This document shows, one piece after another, positions 16,108 to 22,466 of a DNA stretch of 49,247 nt; within the stretch, counting starts at the first letter, position 1; each line of letters begins with the position of its first letter. Source of the stretch: Candidatus Bipolaricaulota bacterium. GTDB taxonomy: Bacteria > Bipolaricaulota > Bipolaricaulia > Bipolaricaulales > Bipolaricaulaceae. The stretch is taken from contig JACIWJ010000006.1 of NCBI GenBank assembly GCA_014361015.1, forward strand, positions 1 to 49,247, written 5' to 3'. The notes beneath the pieces were generated by a model. The model was not told the origin of the DNA and ran no database searches. It was given only the letters and a program-made list of their open reading frames with translations. The translations under genes were made by a program, and so were the position numbers.

Positions 16108-16854
16108 ATGCGAACGTTGGCAGTAGGGTTAGCGTTGTTGGCGGCGGGCGTCGCCGGCGGGGCGGCGACGCTCGCGGTTGGGTCGTCCGCCCAGTGGGTG
16201 GTGTTCGGGATGCCGACCCTCAACGCGTTCGTTCGCCTGACGAACCAGGCCTTGGTCTTCGTCAACGAGCGGGTCGAGGGCGACCCGATCCCCCTCCTTC
16301 CCGAGCTCGGCACGGGGGTTGGATTCAGGCTCAACGAGACAATGGGCAACACCTGGAGGTTCGGCCTCCAGGTGGCAGTGGCGGGGGCAAGCACGCGGAC
16401 CCAAGGCTCGTGGGAGATCGGGGAAGGGACCTCCCATCCGGTGGACGTCTCCCTCGACGTGGGCCTGGCCACGCTGGGGGCCGAGCTCTCCCTGGTCCTG
16501 ATCCCGGATCTGCTTGCGGTGACCGTCTCTGCAGGGTGGGGAGCTTCCCGCATCGCCTACCGGTGCGTGTTCCCCACCACGCTCCCTACCGACTGGTCGC
16601 TGCCGTTCCTCCCTGCGGTCGGGGATAAGACCTACACCGGAGGCGGCCCGATGGGGACCGTGACGGTCCAGCTGACGCTGCCCGTGGGGTGGGGAGCCAG
16701 TGCAGGCCTCGAGGTTGGGTTCCGGCTCGCCCCGTGGGGCGTGCCGCGTGCGGGGACGGAGGTCCTCGACCTCAACGCCGATGGCACAGGCGATGCCGTC
16801 GGGTTCACCAGCCTGTGGCTGGGGCTCACGGTGCGGATGGAGTTCAACCTGTGA
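16108..16854 (+). CDS. Exported protein, possibly a small outer beta-barrel
   Basis: Unrecognised 248-residue protein. Residues 1-25 form a signal peptide (Leu/Ala/Gly-rich). The mature chain is a run of amphipathic strands with Gly and aromatic residues, for example FGLQVAVAGAS and GLEVGFRLAPWG, and ends LGLTVRMEFNL, a pattern like the last strand of an outer-membrane barrel. That localisation is inference; the chain could also be a soluble beta protein. It is followed after 11 bp by a PKD lipoprotein, probably in one operon. Confidence 0.7.
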   Translation: MRTLAVGLALLAAGVAGGAATLAVGSSAQWVVFGMPTLNAFVRLTNQALVFVNERVEGDPIPLLPELGTGVGFRLNETMGNTWRFGLQVAVAGASTRTQGSWEIGEGTSHPVDVSLDVGLATLGAELSLVLIPDLLAVTVSAGWGASRIAYRCVFPTTLPTDWSLPFLPAVGDKTYTGGGPMGTVTVQLTLPVGWGASAGLEVGFRLAPWGVPRAGTEVLDLNADGTGDAVGFTSLWLGLTVRMEFNL

Positions 16855-16865
16855 GGGGGTGCGCG

Positions 16866-17480
16866 ATGAAGAAGAAGGCGCTCTTGGTGGGGTGCGCGCT
16901 GGCGGCGCTCATCCTCGGGGGATGCACCCCGAAGTTCCAGACGGTCCCGCCGCAAGCCCTGTTCGCGATCCGCCCGAGCGAGGGGATCGCTCCCCTCAAC
17001 GTGGTGTGCGATGGATCCCTCTCCTTTGCGGACCAGGGGAAGCTCGTGGAGTACATCTGGGACTTCGGGGACGGGACCCGCGCGCTGGGGCCGATCGTCT
17101 CCCACACCTACCGCCGTGGCGGTACGTACCGGGTGATGCTCGAGGTGTACGACGAGCAGGGCCTCTCCAGCCGCCGAGAGGGCGAAGTCAAGGTGCAGTT
17201 CCCCGCGCCTACCGCCCGCTTCTCCTACGCCCCGTGGCGGCCGGGGACGGGGGAGACGATCTGGTTCGACGCCGCGGACTCCTCATCCCCCAACGGGGCG
17301 ATCGTCGAGTACCGCTGGGCGTTCGGGAATGGGGAATGGGCCACGGGGGAGAAGGTGGAGCACATGTACTGGTACGGCGGGGCCTACCCCGTGACCCTGA
17401 CCGTGGTCGATGAGGTTGGGGCCCAAGCCACGGTCACCCAAGTGATCGAGATCCAGGGCGGCCCTGGCTGCGCGAGGTGA
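16866..17480 (+). CDS. PKD-domain lipoprotein
   Basis: A 204-residue lipoprotein. The signal peptide ends in lipobox LGGC with Cys20 as the predicted lipidated residue. Two PKD (polycystic kidney disease) beta-sandwich domains follow: residues about 30-118 with YIWDFGDGTR and HTYRRGGTYRVMLEV, and about 120-200 with the YRWAFGNGEW variant and MYWYGGAYPVTLTVVD. PKD domains mediate extracellular protein or glycan contacts. A second PKD lipoprotein begins 6 bp downstream, suggesting a cotranscribed pair. Confidence 0.88.
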   Translation: MKKKALLVGCALAALILGGCTPKFQTVPPQALFAIRPSEGIAPLNVVCDGSLSFADQGKLVEYIWDFGDGTRALGPIVSHTYRRGGTYRVMLEVYDEQGLSSRREGEVKVQFPAPTARFSYAPWRPGTGETIWFDAADSSSPNGAIVEYRWAFGNGEWATGEKVEHMYWYGGAYPVTLTVVDEVGAQATVTQVIEIQGGPGCAR

Positions 17481-17486
17481 TGAACG

Positions 17487-18119
17487 ATGAGACAACGCCT
17501 AGCGGCGATCGGAGCAGGGGCGCTCCTCCTCCTTGTCCTGGCCGGGTGCACGTCCGAGCTCGGTCCGGTCCAGAAGGTCAGCGCGGTGATCGTCGCCTCC
17601 CCCACGGAGGGGAAGGCCCCCCTGTCCGTCCACCTCGACGCGAGCCGGTCCACCGATCCCCAGGGGCTGATCAGCGAGTACCTGTGGGACCCGGGGGATG
17701 GAAGTCCGATCGTGTCCGGCCCAGAGATCGAGCACACCTTCCAACGCGCCGGGGAGTACCTCGTGACCCTGGTCGTGGTGGGTGCCTCGGGCACCGGACG
17801 GGCTACGGCGTTCGTGCGCGCCCTCAACAACCCTCCCACCGCGTCGTTCACGTTCGCCCCCTCCGACCCGTTCAACGAGGAGCCCGTGACGTTCGATGCC
17901 TCGGACTCCTCCGACCCCGATGACGACATCGCTGGCTACAGCTGGGATTTCGGCGATGGCGGAACCGGAGACGGGCGGGTCGTCACCTACAGCTACGCCC
18001 ATCCCGGGGAGTTCGTGGTGATCCTCACCGTGACCGACAGCGCGGGGGCCGAAGCCCGCGCCACAAAGCTGGTGAAGGTCGACGACTGCAGCACTGGGGG
18101 CTGCGGCAGACGGAGATAG
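17487..18119 (+). CDS. PKD-domain lipoprotein
   Basis: A 210-residue lipoprotein, sister of the preceding gene. The lipobox is LAGC with Cys21. Two PKD repeats: the first has YLWDPGDGSP, where Pro replaces the usual Phe of WDFGDG, and HTFQRAGEYLVTLVVV; the second has FDASDSSDPDDDIAGYSWD, FGDGGTG and YAHPGEFVVILTVTD. The C terminus ends in a Cys/Gly/Arg-rich tail (DDCSTGGCGRRR) whose two cysteines might form a disulfide. Exposed on the outer face by inference. Confidence 0.88.
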   Translation: MRQRLAAIGAGALLLLVLAGCTSELGPVQKVSAVIVASPTEGKAPLSVHLDASRSTDPQGLISEYLWDPGDGSPIVSGPEIEHTFQRAGEYLVTLVVVGASGTGRATAFVRALNNPPTASFTFAPSDPFNEEPVTFDASDSSDPDDDIAGYSWDFGDGGTGDGRVVTYSYAHPGEFVVILTVTDSAGAEARATKLVKVDDCSTGGCGRRR

Positions 18120-18161
18120 AGAGCCCGCTTCCGCACTCACCCTCCGCGCCTCCCCTGCTTC

Positions 18162-18181
18162 AGGGGGGGCGGCGCCCCCCT
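18162..18181. terminator. GC-rich hairpin between convergent genes
   Basis: AGGGGGG (18162-18168) pairs with CCCCCCT (18175-18181) around a 6-nt loop. It lies between the PKD lipoprotein gene and the convergent kinase gene and may end transcripts from both sides. No T-tract follows on either strand. Confidence 0.45.
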
Positions 18182-18281
18182 CTAGGGACAGTCGCAACCC
18201 GGCAGGTCAACGAGTCGCCAGTCCCGATGTCAGTCGAGACTACGCGGATCGCAGGCGTTGGTCTCTGACCCTGGCTTTCGA

Positions 18282-19733
18282 CTATTCGTTGTGGGGGATC
18301 TGGAGGGTGCTCCCTCCGATGAACTCCCGCACGAGGTGGTCGCCGGGGATCAGGGCGTGGTCCTCCGCCTCCCACAGCGTCAGTCCCGCGACCTGCGCCA
18401 GCAGGTTCGCGATCCGTCGGTAGCGGAGCCGCGCGTCGAGGAACGTGTCGTAGGGTGCGATCTCATCGGGTTTGGGCCAGATCCCGTCCGGAAGGAAGAA
18501 CGGTTTCAGGACGGGGAGATCGAACGGCATCCCCCCGTTCACGACGTGGTCGGCGAGGCCCATGAGGGGGATGATCGAGAACAGCTCTCCGGCGCGGACG
18601 TAGTGCCAGTGGAGCAGGGTCCCGAGCGGGGGGTGGTTGCGGTGTTTGGCGTCGCGCAGCATCCGCCTGAGCAGCCGCACGTCCGTGAACTGGGTCAACC
18701 GCTCGCTCGTGCCGTCCCCTTCGTAGAGCATGTTCGCTGCCTCGATGTACAGCCGGAACATCGCTCCTCGTTCGATCCCCGCCGTGAGGGGAGGGTAGAA
18801 GCCGTGGAGGCAGTCGAGGAGGAGGAGCTGGCCCTGTCTCAGGCGGACGGACTTCGTGCCGACGTGGCGCCCCTCCTTGAAGCTGTAGATCGGTTTTTCG
18901 ATCGCCTGACCCGCCAGCAGGGCCCGCAGGTGGCGGTTGATGGCCTGGATGTCGAGGGCCTCCGGCGTCTCGAAGTTGCGGTCGTTGAGCCAATCCGTGG
19001 GATGCTCAACCAGCGGCCAGAAGTAGTCGTCCAGGTTCAACATCAGGAACTGGAGTCCTTCCCGTTCCAGGCGCTGGAGGAGCTTGACGGTGGTCGTCGT
19101 CTTCCCGGACGAGGATGGCCCGGAGATCCAAATCATCCGGAGGTCTCCCCTCTCAGCGCGGGCGAGGACCTTCCCTGCCGCCTCGTCCACCGACTGCTCG
19201 TAGCGCGCGGTCGCCGCCTCTACGAGGTCGGGGAGCTTCCCGGTGCGGATGAGCGCGTTGAGTCCCTCCACGCTGTCGCAGCCGTGCTCCCGGTTCCAGG
19301 CGAGCGTCTCCTCGTGGAGGGGGACGGGGTACCCGTTCCCCACGAACTCGTCCATCGTGATCGCCCCCGCCCGGACCCAATGCTTGCCCCACCGCCAGCA
19401 CTCGTAGGCGTCCGCCACGGCGACGAACCCGAAGCTGCGCAGGACATGGATCACCGTGTCCTGGATCTCCTCGATCGAGGGCGGGAAGTTGGCGATCCAA
19501 TGGCGGGGATCGCGGTTCAGGGTGGCGACGACGACGTCGGACAGGAACGCGGCGATGTGCTCGTCGTCCCCGCACGAGAACAGGCGATCGTTCACTCCGG
19601 GGGCGTGGTCGAGGGCGAACCCGCCCACCGATCGGGCGGCGCGGAGGATGGCGTGGACGATCCGCCCTTGATCGAACGCGACGAGCGATCGGTCGCGCTT
19701 CCTGACCTTGCGGATCCTGTTTTGTACCGCCAC
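18282..19733 (-). CDS. ATP-cone / uridine-kinase-like fusion protein
   Basis: A 483-residue protein with an N-terminal ATP-cone-like domain (about residues 1-90: VRKRDRSLVAFDQGRIVHAI), a middle region, and a P-loop kinase domain similar to uridine kinase/phosphoribulokinase. Walker A is GPSSSGKTTTT with Lys211, LNLDDYFWP follows, LLDCLHGF is the Walker B region, and REFIGGSTL is at the C terminus. ATP cones are nucleotide-sensing domains best known in ribonucleotide reductases, so allosteric control is plausible. The start is GTG 19733, only 7 nt after TATAAT; earlier codons would lie upstream of that box. Substrate unknown; a nucleoside is likely. The gene at 38903 encodes a paralogous kinase domain. 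Confidence 0.8.
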   Translation of the reverse strand: MAVQNRIRKVRKRDRSLVAFDQGRIVHAILRAARSVGGFALDHAPGVNDRLFSCGDDEHIAAFLSDVVVATLNRDPRHWIANFPPSIEEIQDTVIHVLRSFGFVAVADAYECWRWGKHWVRAGAITMDEFVGNGYPVPLHEETLAWNREHGCDSVEGLNALIRTGKLPDLVEAATARYEQSVDEAAGKVLARAERGDLRMIWISGPSSSGKTTTTVKLLQRLEREGLQFLMLNLDDYFWPLVEHPTDWLNDRNFETPEALDIQAINRHLRALLAGQAIEKPIYSFKEGRHVGTKSVRLRQGQLLLLDCLHGFYPPLTAGIERGAMFRLYIEAANMLYEGDGTSERLTQFTDVRLLRRMLRDAKHRNHPPLGTLLHWHYVRAGELFSIIPLMGLADHVVNGGMPFDLPVLKPFFLPDGIWPKPDEIAPYDTFLDARLRYRRIANLLAQVAGLTLWEAEDHALIPGDHLVREFIGGSTLQIPHNE

Positions 19734-19740
19734 GCTAAGG

Positions 19741-19746
19741 ATTATA
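19741..19746 (-). promoter_or_regulatory. -10 box, leaderless type
   Basis: Perfect TATAAT (19746-19741) 7 nt before the GTG of the ATP-cone kinase. No good -35 hexamer is seen at 16-18 bp. The position fixes the start codon and predicts a leaderless mRNA. Confidence 0.6.
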
Positions 19747-19822
19747 CCGTTCGTTGTTTTCCGTGATCTGTTGGCACCCCCGGCGGACCCCAGCCGTTGT
19801 TCCCGACCGCACCGACCACGGA

Positions 19823-20986
19823 CTACGCGATCGGCATTTCGTAGATCCGCCACGTCTTGTAGAGGTAGCCGCCCATCGCCTCACAGGCGCGGAGGATGAG
19901 GTCGTTGTCCTCGAGGAGCATCGACCCCTCGCCGGCCCGGTATCCCTTCCCCCAGGCGACGGTGAGCACCTCATGGAACAGGACCGCGTCCACGCCGATC
20001 TTGCGGTAGGGGGGGCGGATCCCGAAGAACATGATCCGCCCTGTCCGGATGCGGCGGCGCTGGGCGAGAAGCCGCGCCACCCGCACGAGGTCCAGATCGA
20101 GAATCTTGTTCCATCTGGGCTTCAGGGCCACATTGGGGTCGGGAATCGCCCCGATCATCGCCGCCAGTTCCCCGTCCACGTAGGCAAACCTGATCAAGTC
20201 CGGATCGGCGATCGTCTTCAGGCTCCGTGCCAGCGCGTCCGCCTCCTCGGGGGTGATCGGCAGGAACCCCCAGTTGGCGGCCCACGCCTCGTTGTACACG
20301 AGCACGAGCTTGTCCACTTCCTCCTTGAGGCGGCGCATGTCGAGGGGGTGGGTCTCGATCCCCCGCCGGGACCGTGCGGCCGCGACGAGGCGCTCCAAAC
20401 GGGGGGCCTGGGGCTGGGAGGGGGCGAGCCAGTACGCGTGGTAGTCCTTGACCTTGCGCAGGCCGTACCGCTCGAGGAGCTCCCCGTAGTAGGGCGGGTT
20501 GTAGGTGAGCTCCACCGTGGGAGGGGTGTCGAACCCGTGGACGAGCACCGCCTGGTACGACTCGTGGGTTGCGTTGGAGTACCCGCCCGGGCCGCGCATC
20601 GCGTCCACTCCCCGCGTGGCGAGCCAGGCCCGGGCGCTGTCGAGGAGGCCCTCCGTGACTGTGTAGTCGGGGACCGACTCGTAGAACCCAAAGAACCCCA
20701 GGTTCGCCTTGTGGTGGTCGTTGAAGCGGTGGTTGATCGCCGCCGATACCCGGCCGACGAGGCGCGAGCCCTCTCGGGCGAGGAAGTGGGTGACGTCAGC
20801 CATTCTGTGGTAGGGGTGGGCGGGGGTGAGGAGGCCGGTCAGGCCGAGGAGGCGGCTCCCGAGGAGGTCGGCCGTGAGGGGGGGGGTCCAGTGGGGGTCC
20901 CCGCGGTGGACGTGCCAGGGGACAGCGACGAACTTCCGCAGCCGCCGATCACCAAGCGGGATCTCCTCGATCGTGAGCCGGGCCAT
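19823..20986 (-). CDS. GNAT-like acyltransferase family protein
   Basis: A 387-residue protein that resembles the large two-lobed GNAT-like family (YghO type). Recognisable parts are the N-terminal FVAVPWHVHRGDPHWTPPL block, AREGSRLVGRVSAAINH, LGFFGFYESV and the C-terminal FFGIRPPYRKIGVD segment, which looks like an acetyl-CoA-binding motif. Donor and acceptor are unknown. ATG 20986 is preceded by GATAAT at 8 nt (21000-20995) and no Shine-Dalgarno. The stop is 89 bp upstream of the kinase start, same strand. Confidence 0.65.
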   Translation of the reverse strand: MARLTIEEIPLGDRRLRKFVAVPWHVHRGDPHWTPPLTADLLGSRLLGLTGLLTPAHPYHRMADVTHFLAREGSRLVGRVSAAINHRFNDHHKANLGFFGFYESVPDYTVTEGLLDSARAWLATRGVDAMRGPGGYSNATHESYQAVLVHGFDTPPTVELTYNPPYYGELLERYGLRKVKDYHAYWLAPSQPQAPRLERLVAAARSRRGIETHPLDMRRLKEEVDKLVLVYNEAWAANWGFLPITPEEADALARSLKTIADPDLIRFAYVDGELAAMIGAIPDPNVALKPRWNKILDLDLVRVARLLAQRRRIRTGRIMFFGIRPPYRKIGVDAVLFHEVLTVAWGKGYRAGEGSMLLEDNDLILRACEAMGGYLYKTWRIYEMPIA

Positions 20987-21037
20987 GAGGTGCCATTATC
21001 CCCGGTTCGGGCGGGGGGCGCTTGCTGGCGGGCAGCC

Positions 21038-21066
21038 TTGACGCTCCCCAGCCCTCTCTGTATAAC
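21038..21066 (+). promoter_or_regulatory. Consensus-like promoter upstream of tRNA-Ala
   Basis: TTGACG (21038-21043), 17 bp, TATAAC (21061-21066). It points at tRNA-Ala, whose mature 5' end is 98 nt downstream, so the precursor would carry a roughly 90-nt leader. No open reading frame of note is seen in that leader. Confidence 0.6.
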
Positions 21067-21163
21067 CCAGCATCCGTTTGGGGGCCTCCCCGACCGGAAG
21101 CGGGCGCGGTGCGGCGGAGGTCGGGTTTGGATCTTCTGGCCTGAGACCTGGAACCGTCTCTTG

Positions 21164-21240
21164 GGGGGCGTAGCTCAGTTTGGGAGAGCACCGGCTTTGC
21201 AAGCCGGGGGTCGGCGGTTCGATCCCGCTCGCCTCCACCA
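21164..21240 (+). tRNA. tRNA-Ala (anticodon TGC)
   Basis: Full cloverleaf. The acceptor GGGGGCG (21164-21170) pairs with CGCCTCC (21230-21236) with one G-U pair. The D-arm TAGCTCAGTTTGGGAGAGC is typical. The anticodon stem CCGGC/GCCGG holds loop TTTGCAA with TGC at 21198-21200, and the T-arm has GTTCGATCC. Unlike the tRNA-Glu here, CCA is encoded (21238-21240). Confidence 0.96.
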
Positions 21241-21306
21241 GAACCGCCACCGGCGTCGGACGGCGCGGGGAGGGGCCCCGCGCCCGCTGGCCACGACCCT
21301 CCCCCG

Positions 21307-21552
21307 CTATCCCAACAGGGCGTCGAGGCGGGCCTTGTCGAACCCGATCACGAACTCGCCGTCGATCTCGATCACCGGAACACCTTGCTGCCCCGTCCGG
21401 CGCACCATGTCCATCGCGGCCTGATGGTCGGCGGACACGTCCACTTCGGTGTAGGCGATCCCCCGGCCCTCCAGGTACCGCTTGGCCACCTGGCACCACG
21501 GGCAGGTGGGGGTGCTGTAGACGATCACTTCGCGCTTGAGTTGCTCATCCAT
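21307..21552 (-). CDS. Glutaredoxin-like thioredoxin-fold protein
   Basis: Small cytosolic redox protein of 81 residues. The active site is CPWC in YSTPTCPWCQVAKRYL, followed by the cis-Pro QGVPVIEIDG segment and the VIGFDKARLDALL tail, as in NrdH/glutaredoxin-3-like proteins. The ATG at 21552 has AAGGAGG seven bases upstream. Its first 28 bases overlap the end of the arsR-type gene, so the regulator and the redox protein are in one operon. It probably reduces disulfides for a peroxidase or reductase; no specific partner is visible. Confidence 0.9.
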   Translation of the reverse strand: MDEQLKREVIVYSTPTCPWCQVAKRYLEGRGIAYTEVDVSADHQAAMDMVRRTGQQGVPVIEIDGEFVIGFDKARLDALLG

Positions 21553-21842
21553 TTCCTTCCCTCCTTGGTGAGTTCGTCGCGGATCCTCGGCGAGAGGAGG
21601 GCCTGCAGCGCGGGGGTGACGCTCAGGCAGTGCAACCGCCCGGCGCGGCTCCGTTCCACGAGCCCCGCCTCCTCCAGGATCCGCAGGTGGTAGGAGAAAG
21701 CGGAGGTGGACATCCCCAACGCTTTGGCGATCCGTCCACAGGGAGGGCCGTTCTGGGCAAGTAGGTAGGTCAGGATCTCCACCCGTTCTGCACTGCCCAG
21801 GGCAGCGAACGCCTTCGCGAGCTCCGCCATTCCCCGGTTCAT
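21525..21842 (-). CDS. ArsR-family transcriptional regulator
   Basis: Winged-helix repressor, 105 residues. It carries the ArsR pattern: ALGSAERVEILTYLL, the helix-turn-helix IAKALGMSTSAFSYHLRILEEAGLV, and the wing ERSRAGRLHCLSV. Cys35 (GPPCGRI) and the wing Cys could sense thiols or metals, but the classical CVC metal site is missing. ATG 21842 follows TATACT by 6 nt and has no Shine-Dalgarno. The gene is divergent from osmC, and an inverted repeat lies between them, so self-regulation and control of osmC are likely. Confidence 0.92.
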   Translation of the reverse strand: MNRGMAELAKAFAALGSAERVEILTYLLAQNGPPCGRIAKALGMSTSAFSYHLRILEEAGLVERSRAGRLHCLSVTPALQALLSPRIRDELTKEGRKWMSNSSAK

Positions 21843-21848
21843 GGGTCG

Positions 21849-21876
21849 AGTATATCCCGTCCCGCGAATTGTTCAA
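21849..21876 (-). promoter_or_regulatory. arsR promoter, leaderless type
   Basis: Minus-strand TTGAAC (21876-21871), 16 bp, TATACT (21854-21849), then 6 nt to the ATG. The -35 box overlaps the left half of the inverted repeat at 21872-21887, so a bound repressor would block it. Confidence 0.65.
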
Positions 21877-21887
21877 CTGTCGTTGAA
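21872..21887. promoter_or_regulatory. Candidate ArsR operator
   Basis: Perfect inverted repeat TTCAAC-TGTC-GTTGAA in the 83-bp arsR/osmC intergenic region. The 6-bp arms and short spacer fit a dimeric winged-helix repressor. It covers the arsR -35 box and ends 3 bp before the osmC -35 box. Confidence 0.6.
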
Positions 21888-21890
21888 ATG

Positions 21891-21919
21891 TTGATGCGAT
21901 CGGGGGGGCCGGGTACGCT
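21891..21919 (+). promoter_or_regulatory. osmC promoter, leaderless type
   Basis: TTGATG (21891-21896), exactly 17 bp, TACGCT (21914-21919), then 6 nt to the ATG of osmC. Divergent from the arsR promoter. Confidence 0.6.
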
Positions 21920-21925
21920 CAGGGC

Positions 21926-22327
21926 ATGGAAGCCAAGGTCACGTGGCAGCGCGGGATGAGGTTCGTAGGCGTGGGGCCGTCCGGCCACGCCGTGGCGATG
22001 GACGCGGGCCGCGAGGTGGGCGGCGAGGACTCCGCCCCCCGGCCCACCGAGCTCCTCCTGTGCGCGCTCGGGGGATGCACGGGGATGGACGTCGTGTCGA
22101 TCCTCGGGAAGATGCGCACCCCCCCGCGAAGCCTGGAGATCGTGATCGCGGCGGAGCGGGCCCCGAACCACCCCAAGGCGGTACGCCGGGCGAAGCTCTT
22201 GTTCCGGGCGGAGGGCGTGCCGGAGGAGAACCTGCGCAAGGCGGCGCAGCTTTCCCACGAGCGCTACTGCTCGGTTGCCCACTCCCTCTCCACCGAGATC
22301 ACGATCGAGGTCGAAGCCCGGCCGTAG
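21926..22327 (+). CDS. OsmC-family protein
   Basis: OsmC/Ohr-like redox protein, 133 residues. The motif TELLLCALGGCTGMDVVSIL contains one conserved Cys in the core helix, and a second lies in the ERYCSVAHSL segment, the two reactive cysteines of the family. Members reduce organic peroxides or act in sulfur chemistry; the substrate cannot be told here. It pairs with a divergent arsR-glutaredoxin operon. The ATG has TACGCT 6 nt upstream and no Shine-Dalgarno. Confidence 0.92.
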   Translation: MEAKVTWQRGMRFVGVGPSGHAVAMDAGREVGGEDSAPRPTELLLCALGGCTGMDVVSILGKMRTPPRSLEIVIAAERAPNHPKAVRRAKLLFRAEGVPEENLRKAAQLSHERYCSVAHSLSTEITIEVEARP

Positions 22328-22349
22328 CTGGCCGGACAGGCTCTCGCGC

Positions 22350-22400
22350 GGAGAGCGGCGAGGGGGAAACACGCTTCCGCTCTCCCAAGCTCGGGAAGCG
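22350..22400. terminator. Two overlapping hairpins between convergent genes
   Basis: GGAGAGCGG (22350-22358) pairs with CCGCTCTCC (22377-22385). Alternatively CGCTTCC (22372-22378) pairs with GGAAGCG (22394-22400). The two folds share bases and exclude each other. The region separates osmC from the convergent synthetase gene and probably acts as a terminator; no T-tract is seen. Confidence 0.4.
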
Positions 22401-22466
22401 GCGCCCGCCTCGGCGAGACCTGGGGGGCTCGGGAGAGTCGGGAGCGCGGCGGCAGGGATGTGGGGT

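Noticed and set aside
18258-19766. A 502-codon plus-strand frame opposite the ATP-cone kinase
   Set aside because: The minus strand shows Walker A and other kinase motifs; the plus frame shows none.
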